Notes: generated by a model from the sequence alone, not told the origin. A DNA stretch of 5,357 nt from Kiloniellales bacterium (GCA_030067055.1 JASJAL010000299.1:1-5357); one strand, 5' to 3'; positions 1-5,223 are shown, counted from the stretch's first letter. Made by a program: numbers and translations.

Positions 1-272
1 GCGGCCAGGACCTGGGCGACCTCTTCCTTGGCACGCACGTTGTAGGCCAGGACCACACCCCTGAACCCTTCGGCCGCGGGCGGCACCTGGGCGTCCTTCG
101 CCAGCTCGTCCCAAGGGTAGAGGCAGAGGGTCATGCCGTGCAGGTCGTAGGCGACGATGCTCGCGGCTTCCTCGCCTTCGTTTGCGATCTGCCAGCCCAG
201 GGCGTCGTAGAAAGCTCGGGCGGCCACGAGGTCTCTAACGCCGAGCGTGACGATGCTGATGCGTTGCTCCAA
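1..272 (-). CDS. VOC-family (glyoxalase/bleomycin-resistance fold) protein, N-terminal part, cut by window edge
   Basis: Ninety codons of the N-terminal half are visible, and the gene continues beyond the left edge. The start is TTG at 272. An in-frame TGA lies eight codons upstream with no ATG or GTG between, and the purine-rich AAAGGA sits about 9 nt ahead of the TTG as a plausible ribosome binding site. The protein opens with a first beta strand ending in TLGVRDL (residues 9-15), then a helix with ARAFYDALGW (18-27), the usual signature of a VOC beta-alpha-beta-beta-beta module. A strand with LCLYPW and a second strand start (GVVLAYNV) follow. VOC proteins include metal-dependent lyases, dioxygenases and drug-binding proteins. 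Here the position where glyoxalase I carries its first metal-ligand His appears to be Ile7, so a classic glyoxalase I activity is unlikely and the substrate is unknown. It is divergent from the hydrolase gene at 379. Fold assignment is fairly sure; function is not. Confidence 0.82.
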   Translation of the reverse strand, partial: MEQRISIVTLGVRDLVAARAFYDALGWQIANEGEEAASIVAYDLHGMTLCLYPWDELAKDAQVPPAAEGFRGVVLAYNVRAKEEVAQVLA

Positions 273-327
273 GGTCCGCGGTCCTTTCGGGTTTCAGATG
301 CGGAGACTTCGCCTAGATTACCCTCTC

Positions 328-355
328 CTCCCTTTGGGAGATGGGCCGCTCCCAT
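328..355. repeat. Cluster of alternative short inverted repeats in the divergent intergenic region
   Basis: CTCCC (328-332), GGGAG (336-340) and CTCCC (349-353) lie within 28 bases. The central arm can therefore pair with either flank, and ATGGG (341-345) can also pair with CCCAT (351-355). The cluster sits between the divergent VOC (272) and hydrolase (379) starts, where promoters and operators would be expected. A weak -10-like TAGATT (314-319) is nearby, but I cannot define a matching -35. A regulatory role is only a guess. Confidence 0.25.
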
Positions 356-378
356 GATTCGCCAACTATTGATTTGTC

Positions 379-1368
379 ATGACCTTCGACTCGCCCGACT
401 TCGTCCCTCGCTTTCCCTGGCTGGGCGGCGATCTGCAGACCCTGCGGAACTTCATCGTCCGGCCGCGGTACGACCTGGCGCGCTGGCCGGGTCGGCGGAT
501 CGAACTGGCCCTCGAAGACGGGTCCGGCGATCGCTTGCTCGGGGTGCTGCACGAGAACCAGGACGAGGCCGGGCCGCTGGTGGTCCTGGTGCACGGCCTG
601 ACCGGCTGCCAGGACAGCTTCTACGTCCTTGGCACGGCGCGGCACTTTCTCGAGCAGGGCTATCCGGTGCTGCGCCTCAACCTGCGCGGCGCCGGCCCGG
701 GCCGAACCTTGGCCCGGGGGGGTTACAACGCCGGCAGCAGCGCAGACTTTGCCGCGGCGCTGCGGGCGCTCGGTCAACTGGATGCGCGGCTGCTGGGCCG
801 GGGCCTGACCCCGATCGGCTATTCGCTCGGCGGCAACATGCTGCTCAAGTTCCTGGCCGAGGAGGGGCGGGACTTCCCGATCGTCGCTGCCGCCAGCGTC
901 TCCGCACCGATCGACCTCAAGGCGACCCAGGTCCGGATCATGGCGTCGCGCAACCGGCTCTATCACGCCTACCTGCTGTCGCGCATGAAGGCCGAGTTGC
1001 TGGCCACACCGGACGGAGTCCCGGCGGAGGTCGCGCGAAGCGCGCGGCAGAGCCGCAACATCTTCGAGTTCGACGATGCCGTCGTCGCGCCGGCGGCCGG
1101 CTTTCTCGGGGCCGAGGACTACTATGCGTGTTGCTCGGCGCAAGGCTTCCTGCCCGGCGTCGAGGTCCCGGTGCTGCTGCTCCACGCACGCGACGATCCC
1201 TGGATTCCGCCTGCCGCTTACGAGGATGCAATCGGCGTCGCGAATGCCAACTTGGAGGTTCGTCTGGTTCCAGGTGGCGGCCATGTCGGGTTTCACGGCG
1301 AGGGCAGCCGGACGGCCTGGCACGACCGCAGCATTGCCGCTTTCCTTCGAGCGCGACTGAAAGGCTGA
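379..1368 (+). CDS. YheT-type alpha/beta-fold hydrolase
   Basis: A complete 329-residue protein of the YheT/ABHD1-3-like alpha/beta hydrolase group, probably a cytoplasmic esterase or lipase-like enzyme; the natural substrate of this group is poorly known. The N-terminal FVPRFPWLGGDLQT (8-21) is the family's typical opening. VVLVHGLTG (68-76) supplies the oxyanion-hole region. The nucleophile elbow GYSLGGN (147-153) places the catalytic Ser at 149. The acid is in ARDDPWIPP (270-278, probably Asp273), and the base is in GGGHVGFHG (299-307, His302). All triad elements are present and length is normal for the family (about 320-340). The start is forced: the in-frame TGA at 370-372 lies only two codons before ATG 379. 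No clear Shine-Dalgarno sequence precedes that ATG, so it may be weakly translated or leaderless. No terminator with a T-tract follows. The neighbouring peroxiredoxin is 159 bp downstream and is probably separately transcribed. Family call is firm; substrate unknown. Confidence 0.93.
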   Translation: MTFDSPDFVPRFPWLGGDLQTLRNFIVRPRYDLARWPGRRIELALEDGSGDRLLGVLHENQDEAGPLVVLVHGLTGCQDSFYVLGTARHFLEQGYPVLRLNLRGAGPGRTLARGGYNAGSSADFAAALRALGQLDARLLGRGLTPIGYSLGGNMLLKFLAEEGRDFPIVAAASVSAPIDLKATQVRIMASRNRLYHAYLLSRMKAELLATPDGVPAEVARSARQSRNIFEFDDAVVAPAAGFLGAEDYYACCSAQGFLPGVEVPVLLLHARDDPWIPPAAYEDAIGVANANLEVRLVPGGGHVGFHGEGSRTAWHDRSIAAFLRARLKG

Positions 1369-1453
1369 GACCTCAGGCCGACGACCCATTGCCGTCCTGG
1401 ACAGGGGGCCGCGGATGGGTTTTCCTTGAATACTGGTGGTAATCCGCACACAT

Positions 1454-1470
1454 CACAGCGCAGGACTGTG
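1454..1470. promoter_or_regulatory. Possible operator-like dyad upstream of the peroxiredoxin gene
   Basis: CACAG (1454-1458) and CTGTG (1466-1470) form perfect 5-bp inverted arms around a 7-base spacer. The dyad lies 57 bases before the peroxiredoxin ATG, in the stretch where a promoter would be expected. A TTGAAT (1426-1431) resembling a -35 box lies upstream, but the expected -10 position reads CACATC, a poor match. I cannot assign a regulator. It does not resemble a recognisable OxyR or PerR site. Confidence 0.25.
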
Positions 1471-1485
1471 CAACACCACGGCTGC

Positions 1486-1506
1486 CGGCCGCGCGGACTG
1501 CGGCCG
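1486..1506 (+). repeat. GC-rich inverted repeat in the peroxiredoxin leader
   Basis: CGGCCGC (1486-1492) and GCGGCCG (1500-1506) are perfect 7-bp inverted arms around a 7-base loop, ending 9 bases before the AAGGGGAG ribosome binding site. The right arm overlaps the perfect palindrome TGCGGCCGCA (1499-1508). In the mRNA it could fold as a leader hairpin. In GC-rich DNA such stems arise by chance, so function is uncertain. Confidence 0.25.
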
Positions 1507-1515
1507 CATTGATCG

Positions 1516-1523
1516 AAGGGGAG
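1516..1523 (+). promoter_or_regulatory. Strong ribosome binding site of the peroxiredoxin gene
   Basis: AAGGGGAG lies 4 bases before ATG 1528 (6 bases from the AGGGG core), an optimal Shine-Dalgarno arrangement. It fixes ATG 1528 as the start over the out-of-frame ATG at 1509. It is the strongest such site in the window, consistent with a highly expressed antioxidant enzyme. Confidence 0.75.
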
Positions 1524-1527
1524 AGAT

Positions 1528-2190
1528 ATGACTTTGAGGATTGGCGATACCGCACCGGATTTCGAGGCCGAGACGACGGCGGGCAAGATCAAGTTCCACG
1601 ACTGGGGTGGGGATTCCTGGGTGATCCTGTTTTCGCATCCCAAGGACTTCACGCCGGTCTGCACGACCGAGCTCGGCTACATGGCTCGCCTCAAGCCCGA
1701 GTTCGACCGTCGCAATACCAAGATCATCGGCCTCAGCGTCGATCCGGTCGGTGACCACGAGCGCTGGGCCCGGGACATCGAGGAGGTGACCGGCGGCAAG
1801 GTCAACTATCCAATGATCGGCGACAGCGACCTCAAGGTCGCCAAGCTCTACAACATGCTGCCGGCCGATGCCGGCGACAGCTCTGAAGGGCGGACGCCGG
1901 TCGACAACGCCACGGTGCGCAACGTTTTCGTGGTCGGCCCGGACAAGAAGATCAAGCTGATCATCGCCTACCCGATGAGCACCGGGCGGAACTTCGACGA
2001 GGTCCTGCGGGTCCTGGATTCGATCCAGCTGACCGCCAAGCACCAGGTTGCCACGCCGGTGAACTGGCAGCAGGGCGAGGAGGTCATCATCGTTCCTGCG
2101 GTCTCCGACGAGGCCGCCAAGGAGAAGTTCCCGGACGGCTGGAAGGCGCCCAAGCCCTACCTCCGGATCGTCCCGCAACCGAAGGACTGA
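1528..2190 (+). CDS. 1-Cys peroxiredoxin (Prx6 subfamily, AhpC/TSA fold)
   Basis: A complete 220-residue thiol peroxidase, expected to be cytoplasmic, that reduces hydrogen peroxide and organic or lipid hydroperoxides. The peroxidatic motif HPKDFTPVCTTE (37-48) has Thr42 and Cys45 in the PxxxTxxC arrangement. The active-site Arg is in DNATVRNVFVV (Arg131). Cys45 is the only cysteine in the protein, so it is a true 1-Cys enzyme that must be re-reduced by an external thiol such as glutathione or another small reductant. The C-terminal extension, TPVNWQQGEE (176-185) followed by FPDGWKAPKPYLRIVPQP (201-218), is the Prx6-type dimerisation domain, and the length matches that subfamily (about 210-225). 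ATG 1528 has a strong ribosome binding site (AAGGGGAG). The gene is convergent with the EamA transporter and the two are separated by a GC hairpin. Family and chemistry are confident; the physiological reductant is not visible. Confidence 0.96.
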   Translation: MTLRIGDTAPDFEAETTAGKIKFHDWGGDSWVILFSHPKDFTPVCTTELGYMARLKPEFDRRNTKIIGLSVDPVGDHERWARDIEEVTGGKVNYPMIGDSDLKVAKLYNMLPADAGDSSEGRTPVDNATVRNVFVVGPDKKIKLIIAYPMSTGRNFDEVLRVLDSIQLTAKHQVATPVNWQQGEEVIIVPAVSDEAAKEKFPDGWKAPKPYLRIVPQPKD

Positions 2191-2202
2191 TCGCTCGATC
2201 AG
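2187..2202. repeat. 7-bp perfect dyad overlapping the peroxiredoxin stop codon
   Basis: CTGATCG (2187-2193) and CGATCAG (2196-2202) are perfect inverted arms around a 2-base centre, and the TGA stop (2188-2190) lies inside the left arm. A 2-base loop is too tight for a good RNA hairpin unless the inner pairs open. It lies immediately before the larger hairpin at 2205-2235 and may be part of the same transcript end, or chance. Confidence 0.3.
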
Positions 2203-2204
2203 GT

Positions 2205-2235
2205 GCAGGCGCGGGCCATTCCGGCCCGCGCCTGC
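2205..2235. terminator. GC-rich hairpin between convergent genes, probable bidirectional terminator
   Basis: The arms 2205-2217 and 2223-2235 pair perfectly over 13 bp (11 of them G-C) around the loop ATTCC. The hairpin sits 14 bases after the peroxiredoxin stop and 12 bases beyond the EamA stop, so it can end transcripts from both directions. Neither side has a T-tract, so it is not a canonical Rho-independent terminator. It may act as a 3' end stabiliser or an L-shaped terminator, as is common in high-GC genomes. Confidence 0.65.
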
Positions 2236-2247
2236 CTCGCCGCCGGC

Positions 2248-3165
2248 TCAGGTGGCCTTGCCGCGTTCGGACAGCCAGATGCCACCGAGCACCAGTGCGA
2301 GCGCGACGGCATGGAAGGTCTCGAAGGGCTCCTGCAGGAACACGACCGCGAAGATCGAGGCGAAGACCGGGACCAGGTTGACGAAGATCCCGGCGCGGCC
2401 CGGTCCGATCAGTTGGACGCCGCGCATGAAACAGAGCTGTGCCAGGAATGAGGGGAAGAGGGCGACGAGGACCACGATGACCCAGCCGGTCGCGGTCGGC
2501 CAGATGAGACCACCGACCGCAGCCTCGACCAGGGCGAGGGGCAGGGAGGTCACCAGTGCCGCCATCGCCATGATCGTGAAGAGGCCGAGCGAGGAGACCT
2601 CGGGGCGGCGGCGCAGACCGACCGTGTAGCCGGCGTAGAGCAGGCAGGCCAGCAGCATCAAGGAGTCGCCGGGATTGATTGCCAGGGCGGCCAGGCGCGC
2701 CAGCTCGCCGCCGGAGGCCACGGTGGCAACCCCGACCAGGGTGACCAGGACCCCGGCGACCTGCAGCGCCCGGACCCCTGTGCGATAGGCGGCGAAGACG
2801 CCCAGAAGCACGAAGACCGGGATCGAGCCCTGGAGGATCCCGATGTTGACGGCGGTGGTCGAATGGGCCGCGACGTAGAACAGCGCGTTGAAGGCGGTGA
2901 AGCCCAGGGCGCCCATGGACAGGACGAAGGGCAGGCGGCGGCGCAGCACGGGCCAGTCGCGGCGCAGCGCCTCGCGGGCAAAGACCAGGAGCAGCAGAAC
3001 CACGCCGAGCCAGCGGAAGGCGACCAGCGCCATGGGCGAGATTTCGCCCACGGCCAGGCGCCCGAACACCGCGTTCGCGCCCCAGCACAGGGCGGTCACG
3101 GTGAGCAGCAGGTAGGCTTTACCGTTGCTGCCGAGCCGCGCGGGCGCGGTGCTGTTGGTCGTCAT
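2248..3165 (-). CDS. DMT-superfamily transporter, EamA family (two EamA repeats)
   Basis: A predicted inner-membrane permease of the drug/metabolite transporter superfamily with ten expected helices. It usually exports amino acids, metabolites or drugs; the substrate cannot be read from the sequence. From ATG 3165 it is 305 residues, normal for the family. The first EamA repeat spans about 19-151 (LLLTVTALCWGANAVFGR, then GSIPVFVLLGVF at 113-124). The second spans about 167-298 (GPGRAGIFVNLVPVFAS at 254-270, then FLQEP 276-280 and a last helix ending GGIWLSERG). The C-terminal RGKAT tail is short. The frame stays open upstream to a TTG at 3234 (328 residues), but the extra 23 residues are polar and Cys/Pro/Gly-rich, unlike a family N-terminus, so I prefer ATG 3165. 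Its ribosome binding site is weak (GGA about 7 nt ahead). The gene lies 164 bp downstream of the MATE gene on the same strand and is convergent with the peroxiredoxin. Confidence 0.93.
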   Translation of the reverse strand: MTTNSTAPARLGSNGKAYLLLTVTALCWGANAVFGRLAVGEISPMALVAFRWLGVVLLLLVFAREALRRDWPVLRRRLPFVLSMGALGFTAFNALFYVAAHSTTAVNIGILQGSIPVFVLLGVFAAYRTGVRALQVAGVLVTLVGVATVASGGELARLAALAINPGDSLMLLACLLYAGYTVGLRRRPEVSSLGLFTIMAMAALVTSLPLALVEAAVGGLIWPTATGWVIVVLVALFPSFLAQLCFMRGVQLIGPGRAGIFVNLVPVFASIFAVVFLQEPFETFHAVALALVLGGIWLSERGKAT

Positions 3166-3187
3166 GCCATGTCCGAAGTCGAAGCCC

Positions 3188-3213
3188 GGAGCGCGCTCGC
3201 AAGCGCACGCTCC
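3188..3213 (-). repeat. Bulged hairpin in the leader of the EamA gene
   Basis: On the plus strand, GGAGC GCGC (3188-3196) pairs with GCGC (3203-3206) and GCTCC (3209-3213). This gives a 9-bp stem with a 2-base bulge and a 6-base loop. It lies 23-48 bases upstream of the preferred ATG at 3165, so it would be in the 5' untranslated leader or near the promoter. If the TTG at 3234 were the true start it would be coding instead. Role unknown. Confidence 0.35.
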
Positions 3214-3298
3214 AGGTGTCGTCGTCTCCCCCAATCCGCCACGATCGAGAACCGGCGGCCCTCCGCCCCGGCTCTCCGCCTAGGTGTGGCGCCTTCGG

Positions 3299-3327
3299 CC
3301 TCGGTAGACAAGCCCCGAGGACCGGGG
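3299..3327 (-). terminator. Possible terminator hairpin after the MATE gene
   Basis: Just beyond the MATE stop, CGGGG (3323-3327) and CCCCG (3313-3317) form a 5-bp stem with a 5-base loop. An overlapping alternative pairs CCGAGG (3315-3320) with CCTCGG (3299-3304). Both stems are short and no T-tract follows on the minus strand, so this is a weak candidate. Transcription may continue into EamA. Confidence 0.3.
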
Positions 3328-3329
3328 TG

Positions 3330-4781
3330 CTAATCGGCGCGTTCCTCGGACTCCCGCTCCGTGTCCTGGTCGCGACCAAAGAGGCCGATCCAACCGCGGT
3401 AGACCGTCAATGCCGAAAGCGGGACCCGGAACATCAGCACGCGGGTCGGGGCCGGCCCCAGGCGTTTCGGCTCGGCGCAGAGCCACAAGGCGACGAGGTA
3501 GGCGCCGGTGCCGAAGATCACCCCGCCGGCCGCCTGTCCCAGAAGCACGCCCTCCGGTCCGAACCAGGTCGCGCCAAGCCAGACCAGCGGGATCGTGCCG
3601 AGCGTCGCCCGGCCCCAGTTCGACCAGGTCGACCAGAGAGGCCGGCCCAGGTTGTTGAAGGCCGCGTGGGCGATGAACTGGGCGCCCATGAAGGCGAAGG
3701 TGACCGCGATGAAGCTGGCGAAGAAGCCCCAGACCGCCGCCGCGCCCGGGCTGGCGTCGAAGGCCGCGGCGATCTGGTCCTGCAGGAGGAAGAGCAGGCT
3801 GGCCGAGACCAGGACCACACCGGTCGAGAGCAGCAGGGCATCGAGCAGCGCACGGCGAATCCGGTCGTGGCGCTGGGCGCCGAAGTTCTGGCCGATCACC
3901 GGGCCGACCGCGCCCGACAGGGCGAAGACCACCCCGAAAGCGACCGGAATGATCCGGCCGACGATCGAGAAGCCGGCGACCGCATTGTCGCCGAAGGCTG
4001 CCATGCTGGCGGTGACGTAGGCGTTGCCGACCGGCGTCGCGACGTTGGTCAGGATGGCGGGCCCGGCGATGGCGGCGATGCGCGCGGCGTCGCGGCCTAA
4101 GAGGCGGGCCTTGAAGCGGCCCAGCATCTCGGACTTCAGGATCACGCCGTAAGCGCCGACCAGGAACACCGTGGCGCGGGCCGCGACCGAGGCCCAGGCC
4201 GCACCGGCCACGCCCAGTTCGAGGCCGAAGATCAAGATCGGGTCGAGCACGGCGTTGACCAGGCCTCCGGCCAGGGTCGCCGACATCGCCAGCCGGGCGG
4301 CGCCGACCGCGCGCAGCACGCCGCCCGAGGCCATGGCCAGGGCCAGGACCGGCATCGAAGGCACAATGATCCGCAGGTAGCTCGCCGCCAGCTCCAGGGC
4401 CCGGCCCTCGGCGCCGATCAGGCGCAGCAGGTCCGGAATTGCCAGCCAGATCACCAGAGCCAGTGGGACCGTGACGATCAGCGCGCAGAGGCTGGCATGG
4501 ACCACATAGCGCTTGGCCCGCGCGGTCTCTCGAGCGCCGACCGCCCGCGCCACCAGGGCCGCCATGGCAATTGCCAGTCCGATGCAGATCGAGGTCGTGA
4601 AGAACAGGATCGAGCCGGCGAAGCCGACCGCCGCGGCGAGCTCGACCTCGCCGAGTAGGCTCAGGAAATAGAGGTCGATCAGGTCGACGACGAAGAGCGC
4701 CATCATCCCGATCGATGCGGTCGCGGTCATGACCGAAATGTGCCGAAGGATCGAGCCTTCCAGGAACTTCGCCTGCGCCAT
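3330..4781 (-). CDS. MATE-family efflux transporter (DinF/NorM-like)
   Basis: A complete 483-residue inner-membrane exporter, expected to have twelve helices in two pseudo-symmetric MatE halves. The family extrudes cationic drugs, dyes or metabolites in exchange for Na+ or H+. The N-terminus has LEGSILRHISVMT (7-19), the usual entry into helix 1, followed by VVDLIDLYFLSLLG (31-44) with acidic residues of the kind used for cation coupling. GGVLRAVG (153-160) with VNAVLDPILIFG (175-186) marks the end of the first half. GPVIGQNFGAQ (293-303) is the equivalent hallmark in the second half. The polar tail after about 465 is Asp/Glu/Arg-rich and cytoplasmic. ATG 4781 is the first possible start because an in-frame TAA (4788-4790) lies two codons upstream. 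The AAGGGGGA there runs almost into the ATG, an unusually short Shine-Dalgarno spacing. Substrate and coupling ion are not determinable. Confidence 0.95.
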   Translation of the reverse strand: MAQAKFLEGSILRHISVMTATASIGMMALFVVDLIDLYFLSLLGEVELAAAVGFAGSILFFTTSICIGLAIAMAALVARAVGARETARAKRYVVHASLCALIVTVPLALVIWLAIPDLLRLIGAEGRALELAASYLRIIVPSMPVLALAMASGGVLRAVGAARLAMSATLAGGLVNAVLDPILIFGLELGVAGAAWASVAARATVFLVGAYGVILKSEMLGRFKARLLGRDAARIAAIAGPAILTNVATPVGNAYVTASMAAFGDNAVAGFSIVGRIIPVAFGVVFALSGAVGPVIGQNFGAQRHDRIRRALLDALLLSTGVVLVSASLLFLLQDQIAAAFDASPGAAAVWGFFASFIAVTFAFMGAQFIAHAAFNNLGRPLWSTWSNWGRATLGTIPLVWLGATWFGPEGVLLGQAAGGVIFGTGAYLVALWLCAEPKRLGPAPTRVLMFRVPLSALTVYRGWIGLFGRDQDTERESEERAD

Positions 4782-4846
4782 TCCCCCTTATGGCGCAGAA
4801 GCCGGATCAGGTCGCGGTCTTCCTGCGCTGCCGGACTTCATGGGTC

Positions 4847-4876
4847 TTGCCAAGATCACAATGTTCATGATATGTT
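4847..4876 (+). promoter_or_regulatory. Sigma70-like promoter for the small plus-strand unit
   Basis: TTGCCA (4847-4852) matches the -35 consensus at five of six bases. After an 18-base spacer, TATGTT (4871-4876) matches the -10 consensus at four of six. Initiation would fall near 4883, giving a leader of about 33 nt before ATG 4916. This local AT-rich patch stands out against the GC-rich surroundings. The MATE gene needs a promoter on the opposite strand in the same interval, which I could not define. Confidence 0.45.
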
Positions 4877-4915
4877 CTCTTTCGACCCAACACAGCGCAG
4901 GGGATCAAGATCGTC

Positions 4916-5002
4916 ATGAGCAAGCTGGATTTCTGGACCGTTCTCGCCGTCGGAACCCAACTGACCCTGGCCGTGATCGTTCAGTTCACGGTCCTGTCTT
5001 GA
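4916..5002 (+). CDS. Putative 28-residue single-helix membrane peptide
   Basis: This is a short ORF I do not recognise. The peptide begins MSKLDFWTVLAVG and ends IVQFTVLS. After a short N-terminus with one Lys and one Asp, residues 6-28 are almost entirely hydrophobic (Phe, Trp, Val, Leu, Ala, Ile, with Thr and Gln), enough for one membrane-spanning helix. Support for its being real comes from three things: about 78% G or C at third codon positions, a sigma70-like promoter 40 nt upstream, and a purine-rich CAGGGGA (4898-4904). That last site is 11 nt from ATG, somewhat far for a ribosome binding site. A plus-oriented hairpin with a T-run follows at 5195-5223. The frame is open upstream only to a TGA at 4868-4870 and contains no other start. 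It is divergent from the MATE gene. It could be an accessory subunit of a membrane complex, a type I toxin-like peptide, or non-coding. I propose no function. Confidence 0.42.
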   Translation: MSKLDFWTVLAVGTQLTLAVIVQFTVLS

Positions 5003-5085
5003 GCTCGTTTTGACCTTTGGGACAGGATGTTGCGCCCTTTCCATTCGATGCCGTCTTAGCTTGATGGTGGGGCGACTCCAAACAG

Positions 5086-5164
5086 CTGTCATGCCCGGGC
5101 TTGACCCGGGTAACCATCGAGGAGCTGGCGCCATGGATTGCTGGGTCGAGCCCGGCAACGACAG
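5086..5164. repeat. 79-bp intergenic palindromic repeat (REP/MITE-like)
   Basis: The left arm 5086-5117, beginning CTGTCATGCCCGGGCTTGAC, and the right arm 5133-5164 are imperfect inverted copies. They match at 24 of 32 positions, and some mismatches are G-U compatible in RNA. The 15-base centre is CGAGGAGCTGGCGCC. The arm motif CCCGGGCTTGACCCGGG paired with GGGTCGAGCCCGG resembles a dispersed palindromic element I associate with alphaproteobacterial intergenic regions. It lies between the small plus-strand ORF and the terminator-like hairpin beside hemB, and any plus-strand transcript of that unit would contain it as a large stem-loop. Confidence 0.75.
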
Positions 5165-5194
5165 TTTCGGAACAGGACGCCCAACCTGAATTGG

Positions 5195-5223
5195 AAGGTC
5201 TGAAGCTGAGAACAGACCTTTTT
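5195..5223 (+). terminator. Intrinsic-terminator-like hairpin with T-run, plus-strand orientation
   Basis: AAGGTCTG (5195-5202) and CAGACCTT (5213-5220) form a perfect 8-bp stem around a 10-base loop. On the plus strand the right arm runs into TTTTT (5219-5223). On the minus strand the stem is preceded by A's and followed by CCAATT, so the polarity favours terminating plus-strand transcription coming from the small ORF, not hemB. It lies 5 bases from the hemB stop, so it may also shape the hemB 3' end. Confidence 0.6.

Noticed and set aside
138..1442. Long plus-strand ORF (434 codons) overlapping the hydrolase gene in another frame
   Set aside because: Its translation is Arg/Pro/Ala/Gly-rich with no family features, typical of an off-frame reading of GC-rich coding DNA. 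The 379-1368 frame has a complete catalytic triad.
313..1449. Long minus-strand ORF (378 codons) antisense to the hydrolase
   Set aside because: A shadow of the high-GC gene on the opposite strand: low-complexity composition, no domain, and it spans both the real gene and intergenic DNA.
1453..2178. Minus-strand ORF opposite the peroxiredoxin
   Set aside because: Antisense shadow of a convincing 1-Cys peroxiredoxin; no recognisable fold or ribosome binding site.
2087..3088. Minus-strand 333-codon ORF overlapping the EamA gene in another frame
   Set aside because: Arg/Pro/Gly/Ala-rich with no membrane helices, while the other frame gives a textbook two-repeat EamA transporter.
3216..4100. 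Plus-strand 294-codon ORF antisense to the MATE gene
   Set aside because: Highly charged, Asp/Arg/Glu/Gly-rich translation typical of the complement of a membrane-protein gene; no domain.
4729..5013. Plus-strand 94-codon ORF across the MATE start and the small ORF
   Set aside because: It overlaps the 5' end of the MATE gene antisense and reads the small-ORF region in a different frame; composition is mixed and no ribosome binding site or homology is recognisable.
4865..5158. Minus-strand 97-codon ORF starting in the palindromic repeat
   Set aside because: Its N-terminus (with PGSSPGMT) is the translation of the repeat arms, a common cause of spurious small ORFs in alphaproteobacteria; the rest is the antisense of the intergenic unit.
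5086..5164. Possible CRISPR repeat or attachment site
   Set aside because: There is only one unit, its arms are inverted not direct, and no spacers, integrase or cas genes are nearby.
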